Assembly (NCBI GenBank): GCA_008363385.1
Contig: RHKY01000001.1
Coordinates: 186,001 to 250,000 of the forward strand
Direction: 5' to 3'
Origin: Acidobacteriota bacterium
GTDB taxonomy: Bacteria > Acidobacteriota > Thermoanaerobaculia > UBA5066
DNA: 64,000 nt
Below, piece by piece: positions 38,404 to 46,116 of this stretch; within the stretch, counting starts at the first letter, position 1, and each line of letters opens with the position of its first letter. The notes under the pieces were generated by a model that was not told where the DNA came from, made no database searches, and worked only from the letters and a program-made list of their open reading frames with translations. The position numbers were made by a program, and so were the translations under genes.

Positions 38404-40692
38404 GTGAGGACCGCGGCGCCGCGCGAAGGGGAGGGGGGAGCCCCCCCGCCGTTCGCGCTCGTCCTCGTCGTCCTCGGGGCGGTCTCGGCCTCGCGCTTCC
38501 TGGCGATCGCGGCCGGCCCCGGGGAGCAGGACGAGGCCGTCTTCGCGGGGGCGGTCACCCGCTTCGACCTCTTCGACCTCTCCCCGCAGGCCCCCGGGTT
38601 CCCGGTCTGGATCCTCCTGGGGCGGCTCCTCCTCCCCGTCTTCGTCCAGCCCTTCACGTCGCTCGCCGCCGCGTCGACGATCCTCTGCGCGCTCGGGCTG
38701 CCGGCCCTCTGGCTCTGGGGCCGAAGGCTCGTCGGACCCTGGGAGGCCCTCGGGGCGACCGCGCTCGCGGCCGTCCTCCCGGTCGTCTGGGTGAACGGGG
38801 GGCGCGCCTTCTCGGACTCGCCGGCGACCGCCCTCTTCCTCCTCTCGCTCGCGGCCCTCTCGGCGTCCGGCGAGGGCGCTCCGGGCCGGAGCAGCCGGGC
38901 CCTGGCGGCGCTGGCCGGGCTCCTGGCCGCGGCCGGGGCGGGCGTGCGGCCGCACCTCGTCCTCGTCTTCGGTCCTCTGATGCTCGTCGAGGCGGTGCGG
39001 CTCGCGCGGGCCGGGCGGAGGGACGCCGCGGCCGCCCTCGTCCTGTCGGGGATTGCCGGAACGCTCGCCTGGGGGGCGTTCCTCCTGGCCCACTCCGGCG
39101 GCCTCTCCGGCCTCCTGGCGTCGGTCGGAGAGCGGGCCGGCTTCCGCGCCCACGCGATGGCGACCGGCAGTCTCGGGACGCTCGTCGACTCGTTCCCGGT
39201 CCGGGCCTTCCTCTCGCCGCGGCGCGCCGCGCTCGTCCACCTCCTGGCGCTCGTGGGCCTCCTCGCGCTCCTCCGCCGCAGGCGCCGCGGGGGCCTCGAC
39301 CTCCTGCTGCTCCTCCTCCCGGCGTTCTACTCGCTCTGGACGCTCCACAGCCGGGCGACGGTCCGGTACGCGATCCCCTGGGTTCTCTTCGTCCTCCTGG
39401 CGGCCGCGGCCGGCCTCTCGGCGGTCCTCCGGCGCCCGCCGCTCGCCTTCTGCGCGTTCCTCCTCGCCGCGTTCGTCTCCGCCCGCGAGGCCTGGCCCGT
39501 GGTCCGCGAGAGCGCCACCCTCCCGCCGCCCCCCGCGCGAGCCGTGGACGCCGTGGCGAGGTACGCCCACCCGGGGCGCGAGACGATCGTGGCCGACGAC
39601 ATCCTCCACGCCTTCCTCCGGACGGAGAGGTGGGAGGGGCGGCTCGCCGCGTGGGGGTACCTCGACTCGGAGCTCGTGGCGGGGCCGTGCCCCGCGAACA
39701 GGCGGTACGTCCGGCTGGTGGACGTGACGGACGAGGCCGACCCCGTGACGCGGAGGGACGAGGGCTGGCGGGTCTTCTGGCAGGGGGGGCGGATCCAGGA
39801 GGCGCTGGCGAACCGGAGGCTCCTCCTGATCGGTCTTCGCGACCCGGCGCCGCCGCTCTTCTCGACGGGCTTCTCGGTGCGCGAGACCGCGCGCGGGCGG
39901 CCTTCCTTCCGCTGGGCGGGGCCGGCCGCGCGGCTCGTCGTCCCCGGCCTCGAGGGGCCGCCGGTGGCGCTCCTGTCGGGCGAGCGGCCGGGGGACGCGG
40001 GGCCGACGACCCTGACCGTGCGCGAGGAGCGGAGCGGGAGGCTCCTCCTCGAGCGGCGGGTCCCGCCGGGGCGCTTCGAGCTGGCGCTGGCCGACTCGCT
40101 CGTCTACGGCCCGCTGGAGCGCCCGCGCGAGCTCGTCCTCTCGTGCGACCGGCCGGTCCCTCTGCCGCGCGTCCCCGGGTCGACCCGGCCCTCGACCGGC
40201 TGCTTCGTCCTCGACGAGGCGACGTTCTCCCTGCCGCCGGAGCGGCTCTGGGAGCGTTTCGGCGACGAGCGGCGCGTCGACGTCGGCTCGCCCGCGGACC
40301 GCAACGCCGACCCGTGGGGCTTCCACGACCGCGAGGAGCTCCCGTCCGTCTCGGCCGAGGTCCGGTGGACCGCGGGGGACGCCTCGCTCCTCTGGGTCCC
40401 CGAGCGCGGATTCGTCCCGCGCCAGCTGGCGGTCCGCGCCCGCGTCCCGGGGAACGCCCCGGTCGAGCTGACGCTCCTCGTGGCCGGGAGCCGGGCCGGT
40501 TCGGTCGCCGTCCCTCCCGGGGACTTCACCGAGGTCCGGCTGGACCTGCCACCGCTCGCCGTCGAGGCGCTGACGGGCGTCGACCCGGTCCGGATCGGCC
40601 TCGCCTCGGCGACCTCCTGCCCGAGGCGCGACGGGACCGGCGACGACCCGCGCGAGCTGGGCGTGGCCGTGGACCGCGTGATTCTTCGGTGA
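38404..40692 (+). CDS. GT-C-like polytopic membrane glycosyltransferase, putative
   Basis: GTG start (8 bases after GAGAAT), 762 residues. The first ~370 residues contain about nine membrane helices. An early luminal-type acidic motif (GEQDEAVFAGA, near residue 40) and RPH/YPVWV-type loops fit the GT-C fold used with lipid-linked sugars. The C-terminal ~380 residues are soluble and beta-rich, with several Asp/Arg-rich strands, possibly a periplasmic carbohydrate-related domain. No donor or acceptor can be deduced. It is single, convergent with the small membrane gene at 40695. Confidence 0.65.
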   Translation: MRTAAPREGEGGAPPPFALVLVVLGAVSASRFLAIAAGPGEQDEAVFAGAVTRFDLFDLSPQAPGFPVWILLGRLLLPVFVQPFTSLAAASTILCALGLPALWLWGRRLVGPWEALGATALAAVLPVVWVNGGRAFSDSPATALFLLSLAALSASGEGAPGRSSRALAALAGLLAAAGAGVRPHLVLVFGPLMLVEAVRLARAGRRDAAAALVLSGIAGTLAWGAFLLAHSGGLSGLLASVGERAGFRAHAMATGSLGTLVDSFPVRAFLSPRRAALVHLLALVGLLALLRRRRRGGLDLLLLLLPAFYSLWTLHSRATVRYAIPWVLFVLLAAAAGLSAVLRRPPLAFCAFLLAAFVSAREAWPVVRESATLPPPPARAVDAVARYAHPGRETIVADDILHAFLRTERWEGRLAAWGYLDSELVAGPCPANRRYVRLVDVTDEADPVTRRDEGWRVFWQGGRIQEALANRRLLLIGLRDPAPPLFSTGFSVRETARGRPSFRWAGPAARLVVPGLEGPPVALLSGERPGDAGPTTLTVREERSGRLLLERRVPPGRFELALADSLVYGPLERPRELVLSCDRPVPLPRVPGSTRPSTGCFVLDEATFSLPPERLWERFGDERRVDVGSPADRNADPWGFHDREELPSVSAEVRWTAGDASLLWVPERGFVPRQLAVRARVPGNAPVELTLLVAGSRAGSVAVPPGDFTEVRLDLPPLAVEALTGVDPVRIGLASATSCPRRDGTGDDPRELGVAVDRVILR

Positions 40693-40694
40693 AG

Positions 40695-40964
40695 CTAGCG
40701 CCGGCGCTCGTCGCGCAGGACGAGGACGAAGGAGGAGGCGAGGAGGAGGAACGCCACCGCGGTCGCCACCCGCTCGCCGGGGGTCAGCGGCGGGAGCGGG
40801 CCGGACGGGAAGAAGAGCCGCCAGGCCGCGGCCAGGACGAGGGCTCCCGACAGGACGAGGAGGAGGAGCCTCGCCCGGGAGACGAGGAACCGCCGGAAGC
40901 CCGGGAAGAGGACGAACGCCGCGGGCAGGGCGACGAGGGCGAGGAGGAGGAGCGCCCTCCTCAC
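40695..40964 (-). CDS. Small membrane protein coupled to the MinD-like gene
   Basis: GTG start overlapping the MinD-like stop (GTGA), 89 residues with three hydrophobic helices (LLLLALVALPAAFVLFPGF; LLLLVLSGALVLAAAWRLFF; VATAVAFLLLASSFVLVL) and an Arg-rich C-terminus. No family was recognised. The 4-base overlap suggests it is made together with the ATPase and may be its membrane partner. Confidence 0.6.
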   Translation of the reverse strand: MRRALLLLALVALPAAFVLFPGFRRFLVSRARLLLLVLSGALVLAAAWRLFFPSGPLPPLTPGERVATAVAFLLLASSFVLVLRDERRR

Positions 40965-42235
40965 GTTCGCTGCGGGGCGTGCCGCTCCGGGAAGAACGCC
41001 TTCAGGACCTCCTCGGGCTCGGCGATCCGCGGGGCCCCGAACTCCGACGGCCGGGCGTTGTTGAGGAGGTGGACGGCGCGGGTCGTCAGGTACTCGATGT
41101 TGTCCTGCGCCTCCTCCACCTCGCTCTTGGGCCGGTCGAACATCTTCCGCAGGATGTCGAGCTCCCGCTCGAGGGCCTTGTCCGGGTCGGGCTTCCTCGG
41201 GATCGGCAGGACCGGGCGCCGGGGCGCCTTCTCGGGGGTGAGGCCGAGCGTGACCCGGACGATCTCCTCCAGCTCCCGCTGCGCGTGGGGCTTCCTCTCC
41301 TCCTTGTGCCGGTAGGACGACGGCTGGAGGAGGAGCGGGCGCCGGTCGCAGTTGGAGCGGTGGACGGCGTCGGACCTCACGATCCAGCCCAGGTTCGTCA
41401 CCGTCAGCCGCTCGGAGACCGTCGTGACGAGGTTCTGGACGAACGGCTTGACGGCCGTGTCGAAGGCCTCGGAGACGCCGTTGAAGACGTTCAGGACGTA
41501 GAAGACGCGGAACGACTCGACCGTCCGGGCCACGGCCTCCAGCACGGGGTGCGGGCCGAGCGACGCGGAGAGGTCGGCCAGGAAGGCGTCGAGGTTGGGG
41601 AGGACCGGGTCGTAGACGTCCTCCACGGCGTCGAGGAGGCCGTTGACGAGCTTCGTCGTCATCCCCGGGTCCTTCACGCGCGCGTAGAACGGGCTCCCGG
41701 GCGAGAAGACGATCCGGAGCTTCTTGAAGAGGATCGCCTTGACGATGTCCGAGGCGGCGAGCGTGGCCGACGGGAGGAACGGCGTGAAGACGAGGATCCC
41801 GGAGTTGGAGTAGGGGAGGAAGTCGATGACGTTGGCGTCGACGCCCGCCTTCAGGTCGAGGACGACGTACGCGGAGGGGAGGGCGTTGATCGCGGCCTGG
41901 ACCGCGCGCTTCTTCTCGGGGCCGAAGTTCGTGATCTCGTCGATCAGGTGGATCGGCCCGGCCACGAAGCCGAACCCGCGGTAGAGGCCCTCCGGGTCCC
42001 ACTCCTCGGGGAGCGTCGTGACGCAGTCGGCGAGCGGGCGCCCCTTCTTGAAGAAGTGGTAGAGGTCGTGGGCGACCGGGACCCCGATCGTGTTCCTAAC
42101 CGAGGAGGTGCCGGTGTCGAGGTCGACCAGGATCGTCGGCGCGTACCGGGACAGCGCGAGGGCGAAGTTGACCGCTACGGTCGTCTTCCCGACGCCCCCT
42201 TTCCCTGACGACACCGGGATGATCCGGACCGGCAT
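40961..42235 (-). CDS. MinD/ParA-like P-loop ATPase
   Basis: Start chosen at ATG 42235 (MPVRIIPV), giving 424 residues; a longer GTG start at 42256 is possible. The deviant Walker A SGKGGVGKTT is at about residues 10-19, VDLDTG and VLDLKAG follow as the usual Asp motifs. The C-terminal ~150 residues are charged and helical (SYRHKEERKPHAQRELEEIV, then an alpha-rich tail) and not seen in simple MinD proteins. It may position a membrane or polar structure; no flagellar, division or plasmid partner is adjacent. The membrane gene at 40695 overlaps its stop. Confidence 0.85.
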   Translation of the reverse strand: MPVRIIPVSSGKGGVGKTTVAVNFALALSRYAPTILVDLDTGTSSVRNTIGVPVAHDLYHFFKKGRPLADCVTTLPEEWDPEGLYRGFGFVAGPIHLIDEITNFGPEKKRAVQAAINALPSAYVVLDLKAGVDANVIDFLPYSNSGILVFTPFLPSATLAASDIVKAILFKKLRIVFSPGSPFYARVKDPGMTTKLVNGLLDAVEDVYDPVLPNLDAFLADLSASLGPHPVLEAVARTVESFRVFYVLNVFNGVSEAFDTAVKPFVQNLVTTVSERLTVTNLGWIVRSDAVHRSNCDRRPLLLQPSSYRHKEERKPHAQRELEEIVRVTLGLTPEKAPRRPVLPIPRKPDPDKALERELDILRKMFDRPKSEVEEAQDNIEYLTTRAVHLLNNARPSEFGAPRIAEPEEVLKAFFPERHAPQRT

Positions 42236-42334
42236 GGAGGAAGCGGAGGTTATCACGCGGGTGCGTCCTCGAGCGCGCCGGGAGCGCGTCCCCGCGGGCG
42301 TCCGGAGGGCCTACAATCGCGACGAGGTCGCACG

Positions 42335-42913
42335 ATGAACGTTCGGGAGACGCCCGTCCTGTCCGCCGACGCCGTGGGGGAGGAGTTCCGCTCCGGCGTG
42401 AAGTCGTACGTCAAGCCCGGTCCCATCGAGGGGGTGAAGGTCTTCCGGGCGACGCGGTTCGTCGACGACCGCGGGTTCTTCCAGGAGATCTACCGGGCGA
42501 AGGCGGACCACCCGGGGAGCGAGGCGCTTGCGGAGTTCTGGAAGGACGTCCCCGTCGCCCAGCTGAACTTCACGATCGTCGACGCGGAGAACCACGTCAA
42601 GGGCCTCCACTACCACCTCAAGCAGCAGGACGTCTGGTTCTGCCCGCACCCGTACAAGGCCAAGTTCGTCCTGCTCGACGTGAGGAAGGGCTCGCCGACG
42701 TACCTGCGGACGCAGGTCCTGGTGGCGGGCGACGGCCAGGACCTCCTCGTGAGGATCCCGGAAGGGGTCGCCCACGGCTACCGGCCGCTGACGAACCCCT
42801 GCGCCCTCTTCTACGTCGTCACGCGGACCTTCGACGTGGCCGACCCCGACGAGTGGCGGATCCCCTGGGACCACCCGCTGGTCCGCGAGCTGTGGGAGAT
42901 CCCGAACGGCTGA
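42335..42913 (+). CDS. RmlC-like dTDP-sugar epimerase family cupin
   Basis: A 192-residue RmlC-like protein: FRATRFVDDRGFFQEIYRAK, AQLNFTIVDAENHVKGLHYH with the catalytic-type His, a KAKFVLLDVRKGSPTYL strand and IPEGVAHGYRPL. RmlC enzymes epimerise dTDP-4-keto-6-deoxyglucose. Here no rmlA, B or D lies nearby, and the sequence is divergent at the second catalytic position, so another sugar nucleotide is possible. TACAAT lies 18 bases upstream. The adenosine-specific kinase family gene follows 16 bases later. Confidence 0.8.
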   Translation: MNVRETPVLSADAVGEEFRSGVKSYVKPGPIEGVKVFRATRFVDDRGFFQEIYRAKADHPGSEALAEFWKDVPVAQLNFTIVDAENHVKGLHYHLKQQDVWFCPHPYKAKFVLLDVRKGSPTYLRTQVLVAGDGQDLLVRIPEGVAHGYRPLTNPCALFYVVTRTFDVADPDEWRIPWDHPLVRELWEIPNG

Positions 42914-42929
42914 CGGAGGAGGGCATGCC

Positions 42930-43412
42930 ATGGAGCTCACGCTGGTCCCGATCGAGAAGCCCGAGGAGGTCAACGTCATCCTCGGCCAGTCCCACTTCAT
43001 CAAGACCGTCGAGGACCTCTTCGAGGCGGTGGCCGGCGCCGTCCCCGGGGCGAAGTTCGGCCTGGCCTTCTGCGAGGCCTCCGGCGCCTGCCTGATCCGC
43101 GTCGAGGGGACCGACGAGGAGATGAAGGCCCTGGCCGTGAAGGCCGCGCGGGCCCTCGGCGCCGGGCACACGTTCGCCCTGTTCCTCAAGAACGTCTACC
43201 CGGTCAACGTCCTGAACGCTGTGAAGGCCTGCCCCGAGGTGGCCCGCGTCTTCTGCGCCACCGCGAACCCCCTCCAGGTCGTCGTCGCCCAGACCGAGCT
43301 CGGTCGCGGCGTCCTCGGCGTCGTCGACGGCTCCTCGCCGAAGGGGGTCGAGGACGAGGCCGGCGTCGCCTGGCGGCAGGACCTCCTGAAGAAGATCGGC
43401 TACAAGCGCTGA
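42930..43412 (+). CDS. Adenosine-specific kinase family protein
   Basis: A 160-residue protein with a strong GGAGGAGGG site, matching the small 'adenosine-specific kinase' family known from archaea and some bacteria: start MELTLVPIEKPEEVNVILGQ, then FIKTVEDLFEAV, FCEASGACLIR, TFALFLKNVYPVNVLNAVK and a VFCATANPLQVV segment. Length and all conserved blocks agree. The reported activity, phosphorylation of adenosine, is from structural work on archaeal members; its role here is unknown. Probably cotranscribed with the RmlC-like gene. Confidence 0.85.
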   Translation: MELTLVPIEKPEEVNVILGQSHFIKTVEDLFEAVAGAVPGAKFGLAFCEASGACLIRVEGTDEEMKALAVKAARALGAGHTFALFLKNVYPVNVLNAVKACPEVARVFCATANPLQVVVAQTELGRGVLGVVDGSSPKGVEDEAGVAWRQDLLKKIGYKR

Positions 43413-43418
43413 CGGGGC

Positions 43419-44174
43419 CTACTCGGCCGAGAGGCGCTGGAGCTCGACCGGGACCACGACGTCGCGGTAGGACGTGAGGACTCCTCCCCAGGGCACGGCG
43501 TTGTTCGTTCCGCCCGTGGCCGTCTGGACCCCGGCGGTCCCGACGATCCGGTAGCCAGGGGAGAGGCAGAAGGGCGCCGAGCAGGCCGCGCTCGTCGGGC
43601 TGTACGGCCCGGGGATCGAGAAGCCGCCCGTGGCGGCCGTGTAGGCGAACGCCACGACGAGGAGCTCGTTGGACTGTGAGGTGGCGGCGTTCGTGGAGAC
43701 GCTCTGCACCGTCCCGGTCCCCTCGGCGCTCCCGACCTGGTCCAGGTAGCCCGCGCCGGTCACGACGTTCGTGAACCGGACGAGGCCGGCGCAGCTCGTC
43801 TGCGTCGAGCCCGTGCCGTTGGTGTACGGGATCGTCACGGAGTCGGCGTTCGTCAGGCCGGCCGTCACGCGGGTCGAGACGGTGGAGACCCGGTAGCCGG
43901 CCCCGGCCCGGACGTTGTCGACGGTCCAGGCGTTCCCCTTCGTGTCGGTGACCGTCCCCGGCGGGAGGTCCGCCGTCGTGGCGACGTTCAGGACGGCCGT
44001 CTCGCCGGCGGCGACGGAGCCGGTGACCGGGAGGACGTGGGTCTGCGCGCCGGCCGGGACCGCGACGCAGCCGGCCCCGCGGTCTCCCCCGAACGTGACC
44101 GTCTGGGCGGCGGCGGGGACGGAGGCGAGAAGGACGAGCGCGGCGCACGCGCTCCGCAGGGGGATTCGCGTCAT
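43419..44174 (-). CDS. Secreted beta-rich protein of unknown function
   Basis: The ATG at 44174 gives 251 residues with a signal peptide (ACAALVLLASVPAAAQ). The mature part is Thr/Gly/Ala-rich with alternating strands (ETAVLNVATTADLPPGTV, NELLVVAFAYTAATGGFS) and four or more Cys. Its end (VVVPVELQRLSAE) resembles the linker that precedes the fibronectin-like segment of the C25 peptidase at 3457-6783, whose N-terminal region has a similar make-up. It may therefore be a free-standing version of that exoprotein module. No enzyme motif is visible. Confidence 0.65.
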   Translation of the reverse strand: MTRIPLRSACAALVLLASVPAAAQTVTFGGDRGAGCVAVPAGAQTHVLPVTGSVAAGETAVLNVATTADLPPGTVTDTKGNAWTVDNVRAGAGYRVSTVSTRVTAGLTNADSVTIPYTNGTGSTQTSCAGLVRFTNVVTGAGYLDQVGSAEGTGTVQSVSTNAATSQSNELLVVAFAYTAATGGFSIPGPYSPTSAACSAPFCLSPGYRIVGTAGVQTATGGTNNAVPWGGVLTSYRDVVVPVELQRLSAE

Positions 44175-44239
44175 GGAGAGGCGGGCCTCCTCTTTTTCCC
44201 CGATCATACGGGGCGGGGCGCGCCGGGTTTCCGCCGAGG

Positions 44240-44707
44240 CTACTTCTTCTCGCGGACCGTCAGGACCGGGACGGGCGAGAGCCTGACGACCCGCTCGGCC
44301 GTCGAGCCGAGGAGGAGCTTCTCGAACGCCGAGCGGCCGTGGGTGCCGACCACGACGAGGGAGGCCCTCTTGGCCTGCGCGGCCTGGACCAGGACGTCCG
44401 AGGGGCGGCCCCACTTCAGCTCGTAGGTGGTCGTCACGCCGCGCTTCTCGGCGGCCTTCGCCTCCCGCTCGAGGCGCGCGCTGGCCGCTTCCTCCCACTC
44501 CTTCCTCACGCCCGCGTCGGGGTAGGGGAGCGCCGCGGCGACGTCGAACGCCTGGACGGGCTCCATCAGGACGTGGAGGAGGTGGATCTTCGCCCCCTGC
44601 GAGCGGGCCAGGGAGACCGCGAACGACAGGGCCCGGGCGGCGCAGACGGAGAAGTCGGTGCCGACGACGATCGTCTTGAGGAACGGCTGGACGGAACGCT
44701 CGGTCAT
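44240..44707 (-). CDS. Universal stress protein (UspA family)
   Basis: A 155-residue single Usp domain with the ATP-binding pattern G-x2-G-x9-G-S/T present (VVGTHGRSAFEKLLLGSTAERV region), and VGTDFS at the start. ATP-binding members of the family act in stress survival. It stands 18 bases before (downstream of, on the minus strand) the amidohydrolase gene and may be cotranscribed with it. Confidence 0.92.
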   Translation of the reverse strand: MTERSVQPFLKTIVVGTDFSVCAARALSFAVSLARSQGAKIHLLHVLMEPVQAFDVAAALPYPDAGVRKEWEEAASARLEREAKAAEKRGVTTTYELKWGRPSDVLVQAAQAKRASLVVVGTHGRSAFEKLLLGSTAERVVRLSPVPVLTVREKK

Positions 44708-44725
44708 GGCTGCCTCCTCTCCCTC

Positions 44726-46084
44726 TCAGCCCCGGCGTGTGCGGAGCTTCCGCGCCGCGGCCTCGACCTCCGTCGGCCGGGGCGCCAGGGCCTCGCGGGG
44801 CTTCAGGGTCCGGTGGTAGACGGGCTCGCCGTCGACGTACGTGGCGGCGACGTGCCCGCGGTCGAAGCTGTAGACGATCGGGCCGAACGGGTCGTCCCGC
44901 CAGGCGGTCGGCAGGGCGAAGCCGGCGTCGGGGTCGAGGAGGACGAAGTCGGCCCGCTTCCCCTCCTCGATCGACCCGAGGCTCCCCGACAGGCCGAGCG
45001 CCTCGGCCCCGGAGAGCGTCGCCATCCGGACGACCTCGTACGGGCGGAGCGCGCCGGGCCCGAGCCGCACCTTCGGCAGGAGGGCCGAAAGGCGCATCTC
45101 GGCGAAGACGTCGAGCCGGTCGTTGCAGGGGGCGCCGTCGGCCCCGAGGGAGACGTGGATGCCGAGGGAGAGGTACTCGGGGACCGGGCAGACGCCCGAG
45201 GCGAGCTTCAGGTTCGACGACGGGCAGTGGGCGACCCGCGTGCCGTGCGCGCGGAGCAGCTGCCGCTCGGCGGGGGAGGTGTGGACGACGTGGGCCAGGA
45301 CGACGCGCGGCCCGCTCAGGCCGACCGCGTCGAGGTAGGCGACGTTCTCCTGCCCCGTCCGCTCCCTCACCAGCGCCAGCTCGCCGGGGCTCTCGGAAGC
45401 GTGGGTGTGGACGAGGAGGCCGTCCCCGGCCGCCCGGGCGGCCACCTCCCTCAGGAGCGCGTCCGTGCACGAGACGGCGAAGCGCGGGCAGAAGGCGACG
45501 CGGAGCCTCCCGCCCGCCGCGCCGTGCCACTCGGCGGCGAGCCGCTCGGTCTCCCGCAGCGCCTCGGCGGCGGGGGCGAGGAGCTCCGGCGGGTTCGTCG
45601 CCGGGTCGTCCATCATGGCGTTGCCGCTCGTCACGCGCGCCCCCATCGCGGCGGCGGCCCGGAAGACGGCGTCGGTGTGACGGACCGTCCCCATGTCGAG
45701 GACGGTCGTCGTCCCCCCGGCGAGGAGCTCGGCGAGGCCGAGGCGGGCCGACAGCTCCAGCGTCTCCTCGTCGTGGGCCGCCTCGCCCGGCCAGACGTGC
45801 CCGCGCAGCCAGTCCAGGAGCTCGAGGTCGTCCGGCCCGTTCCGGAGGAGCGTCTGGCAGAGGTGGACGTGCGTCTGGACGAACCCGGGGAGGAGCCACA
45901 TCCCGGCGGCGTTCAGCCGCTCCAGCGGCCGGCCGGCCAGCTCCATCCCGGCGGCGCGGGCGACGGCCTCGCCGTGGAGGGCCGTGACGACACCGTCCTC
46001 GACCAGGACGGCCCCGCCGGGCGTCACGTCCCGCTCGCTCGTCATCCCGACGACGAGCGCGTCCTCGACGAGGAGGGGGATCAT
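44726..46084 (-). CDS. Amidohydrolase, MtaD/chlorohydrolase-like deaminase
   Basis: A 452-residue amidohydrolase-superfamily enzyme. Metal-site motifs are in order: HVHL near residue 72, HTHASE, a His in VLAHVVHT, and SLGADGAPCNDRLDVF for the late Asp. The order and the last motif fit the MtaD/TrzA branch, which deaminates S-adenosylhomocysteine, methylthioadenosine or related nucleosides; the exact substrate is not fixed. Start ATG 46084 lies 9 bases after GATAAT on the minus strand with no ribosome site, fitting a leaderless start. Confidence 0.88.
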   Translation of the reverse strand: MIPLLVEDALVVGMTSERDVTPGGAVLVEDGVVTALHGEAVARAAGMELAGRPLERLNAAGMWLLPGFVQTHVHLCQTLLRNGPDDLELLDWLRGHVWPGEAAHDEETLELSARLGLAELLAGGTTTVLDMGTVRHTDAVFRAAAAMGARVTSGNAMMDDPATNPPELLAPAAEALRETERLAAEWHGAAGGRLRVAFCPRFAVSCTDALLREVAARAAGDGLLVHTHASESPGELALVRERTGQENVAYLDAVGLSGPRVVLAHVVHTSPAERQLLRAHGTRVAHCPSSNLKLASGVCPVPEYLSLGIHVSLGADGAPCNDRLDVFAEMRLSALLPKVRLGPGALRPYEVVRMATLSGAEALGLSGSLGSIEEGKRADFVLLDPDAGFALPTAWRDDPFGPIVYSFDRGHVAATYVDGEPVYHRTLKPREALAPRPTEVEAAARKLRTRRG

Positions 46085-46116
46085 CGCGGCTCCATTATCG
46101 CCCTCGACGCGCGGCG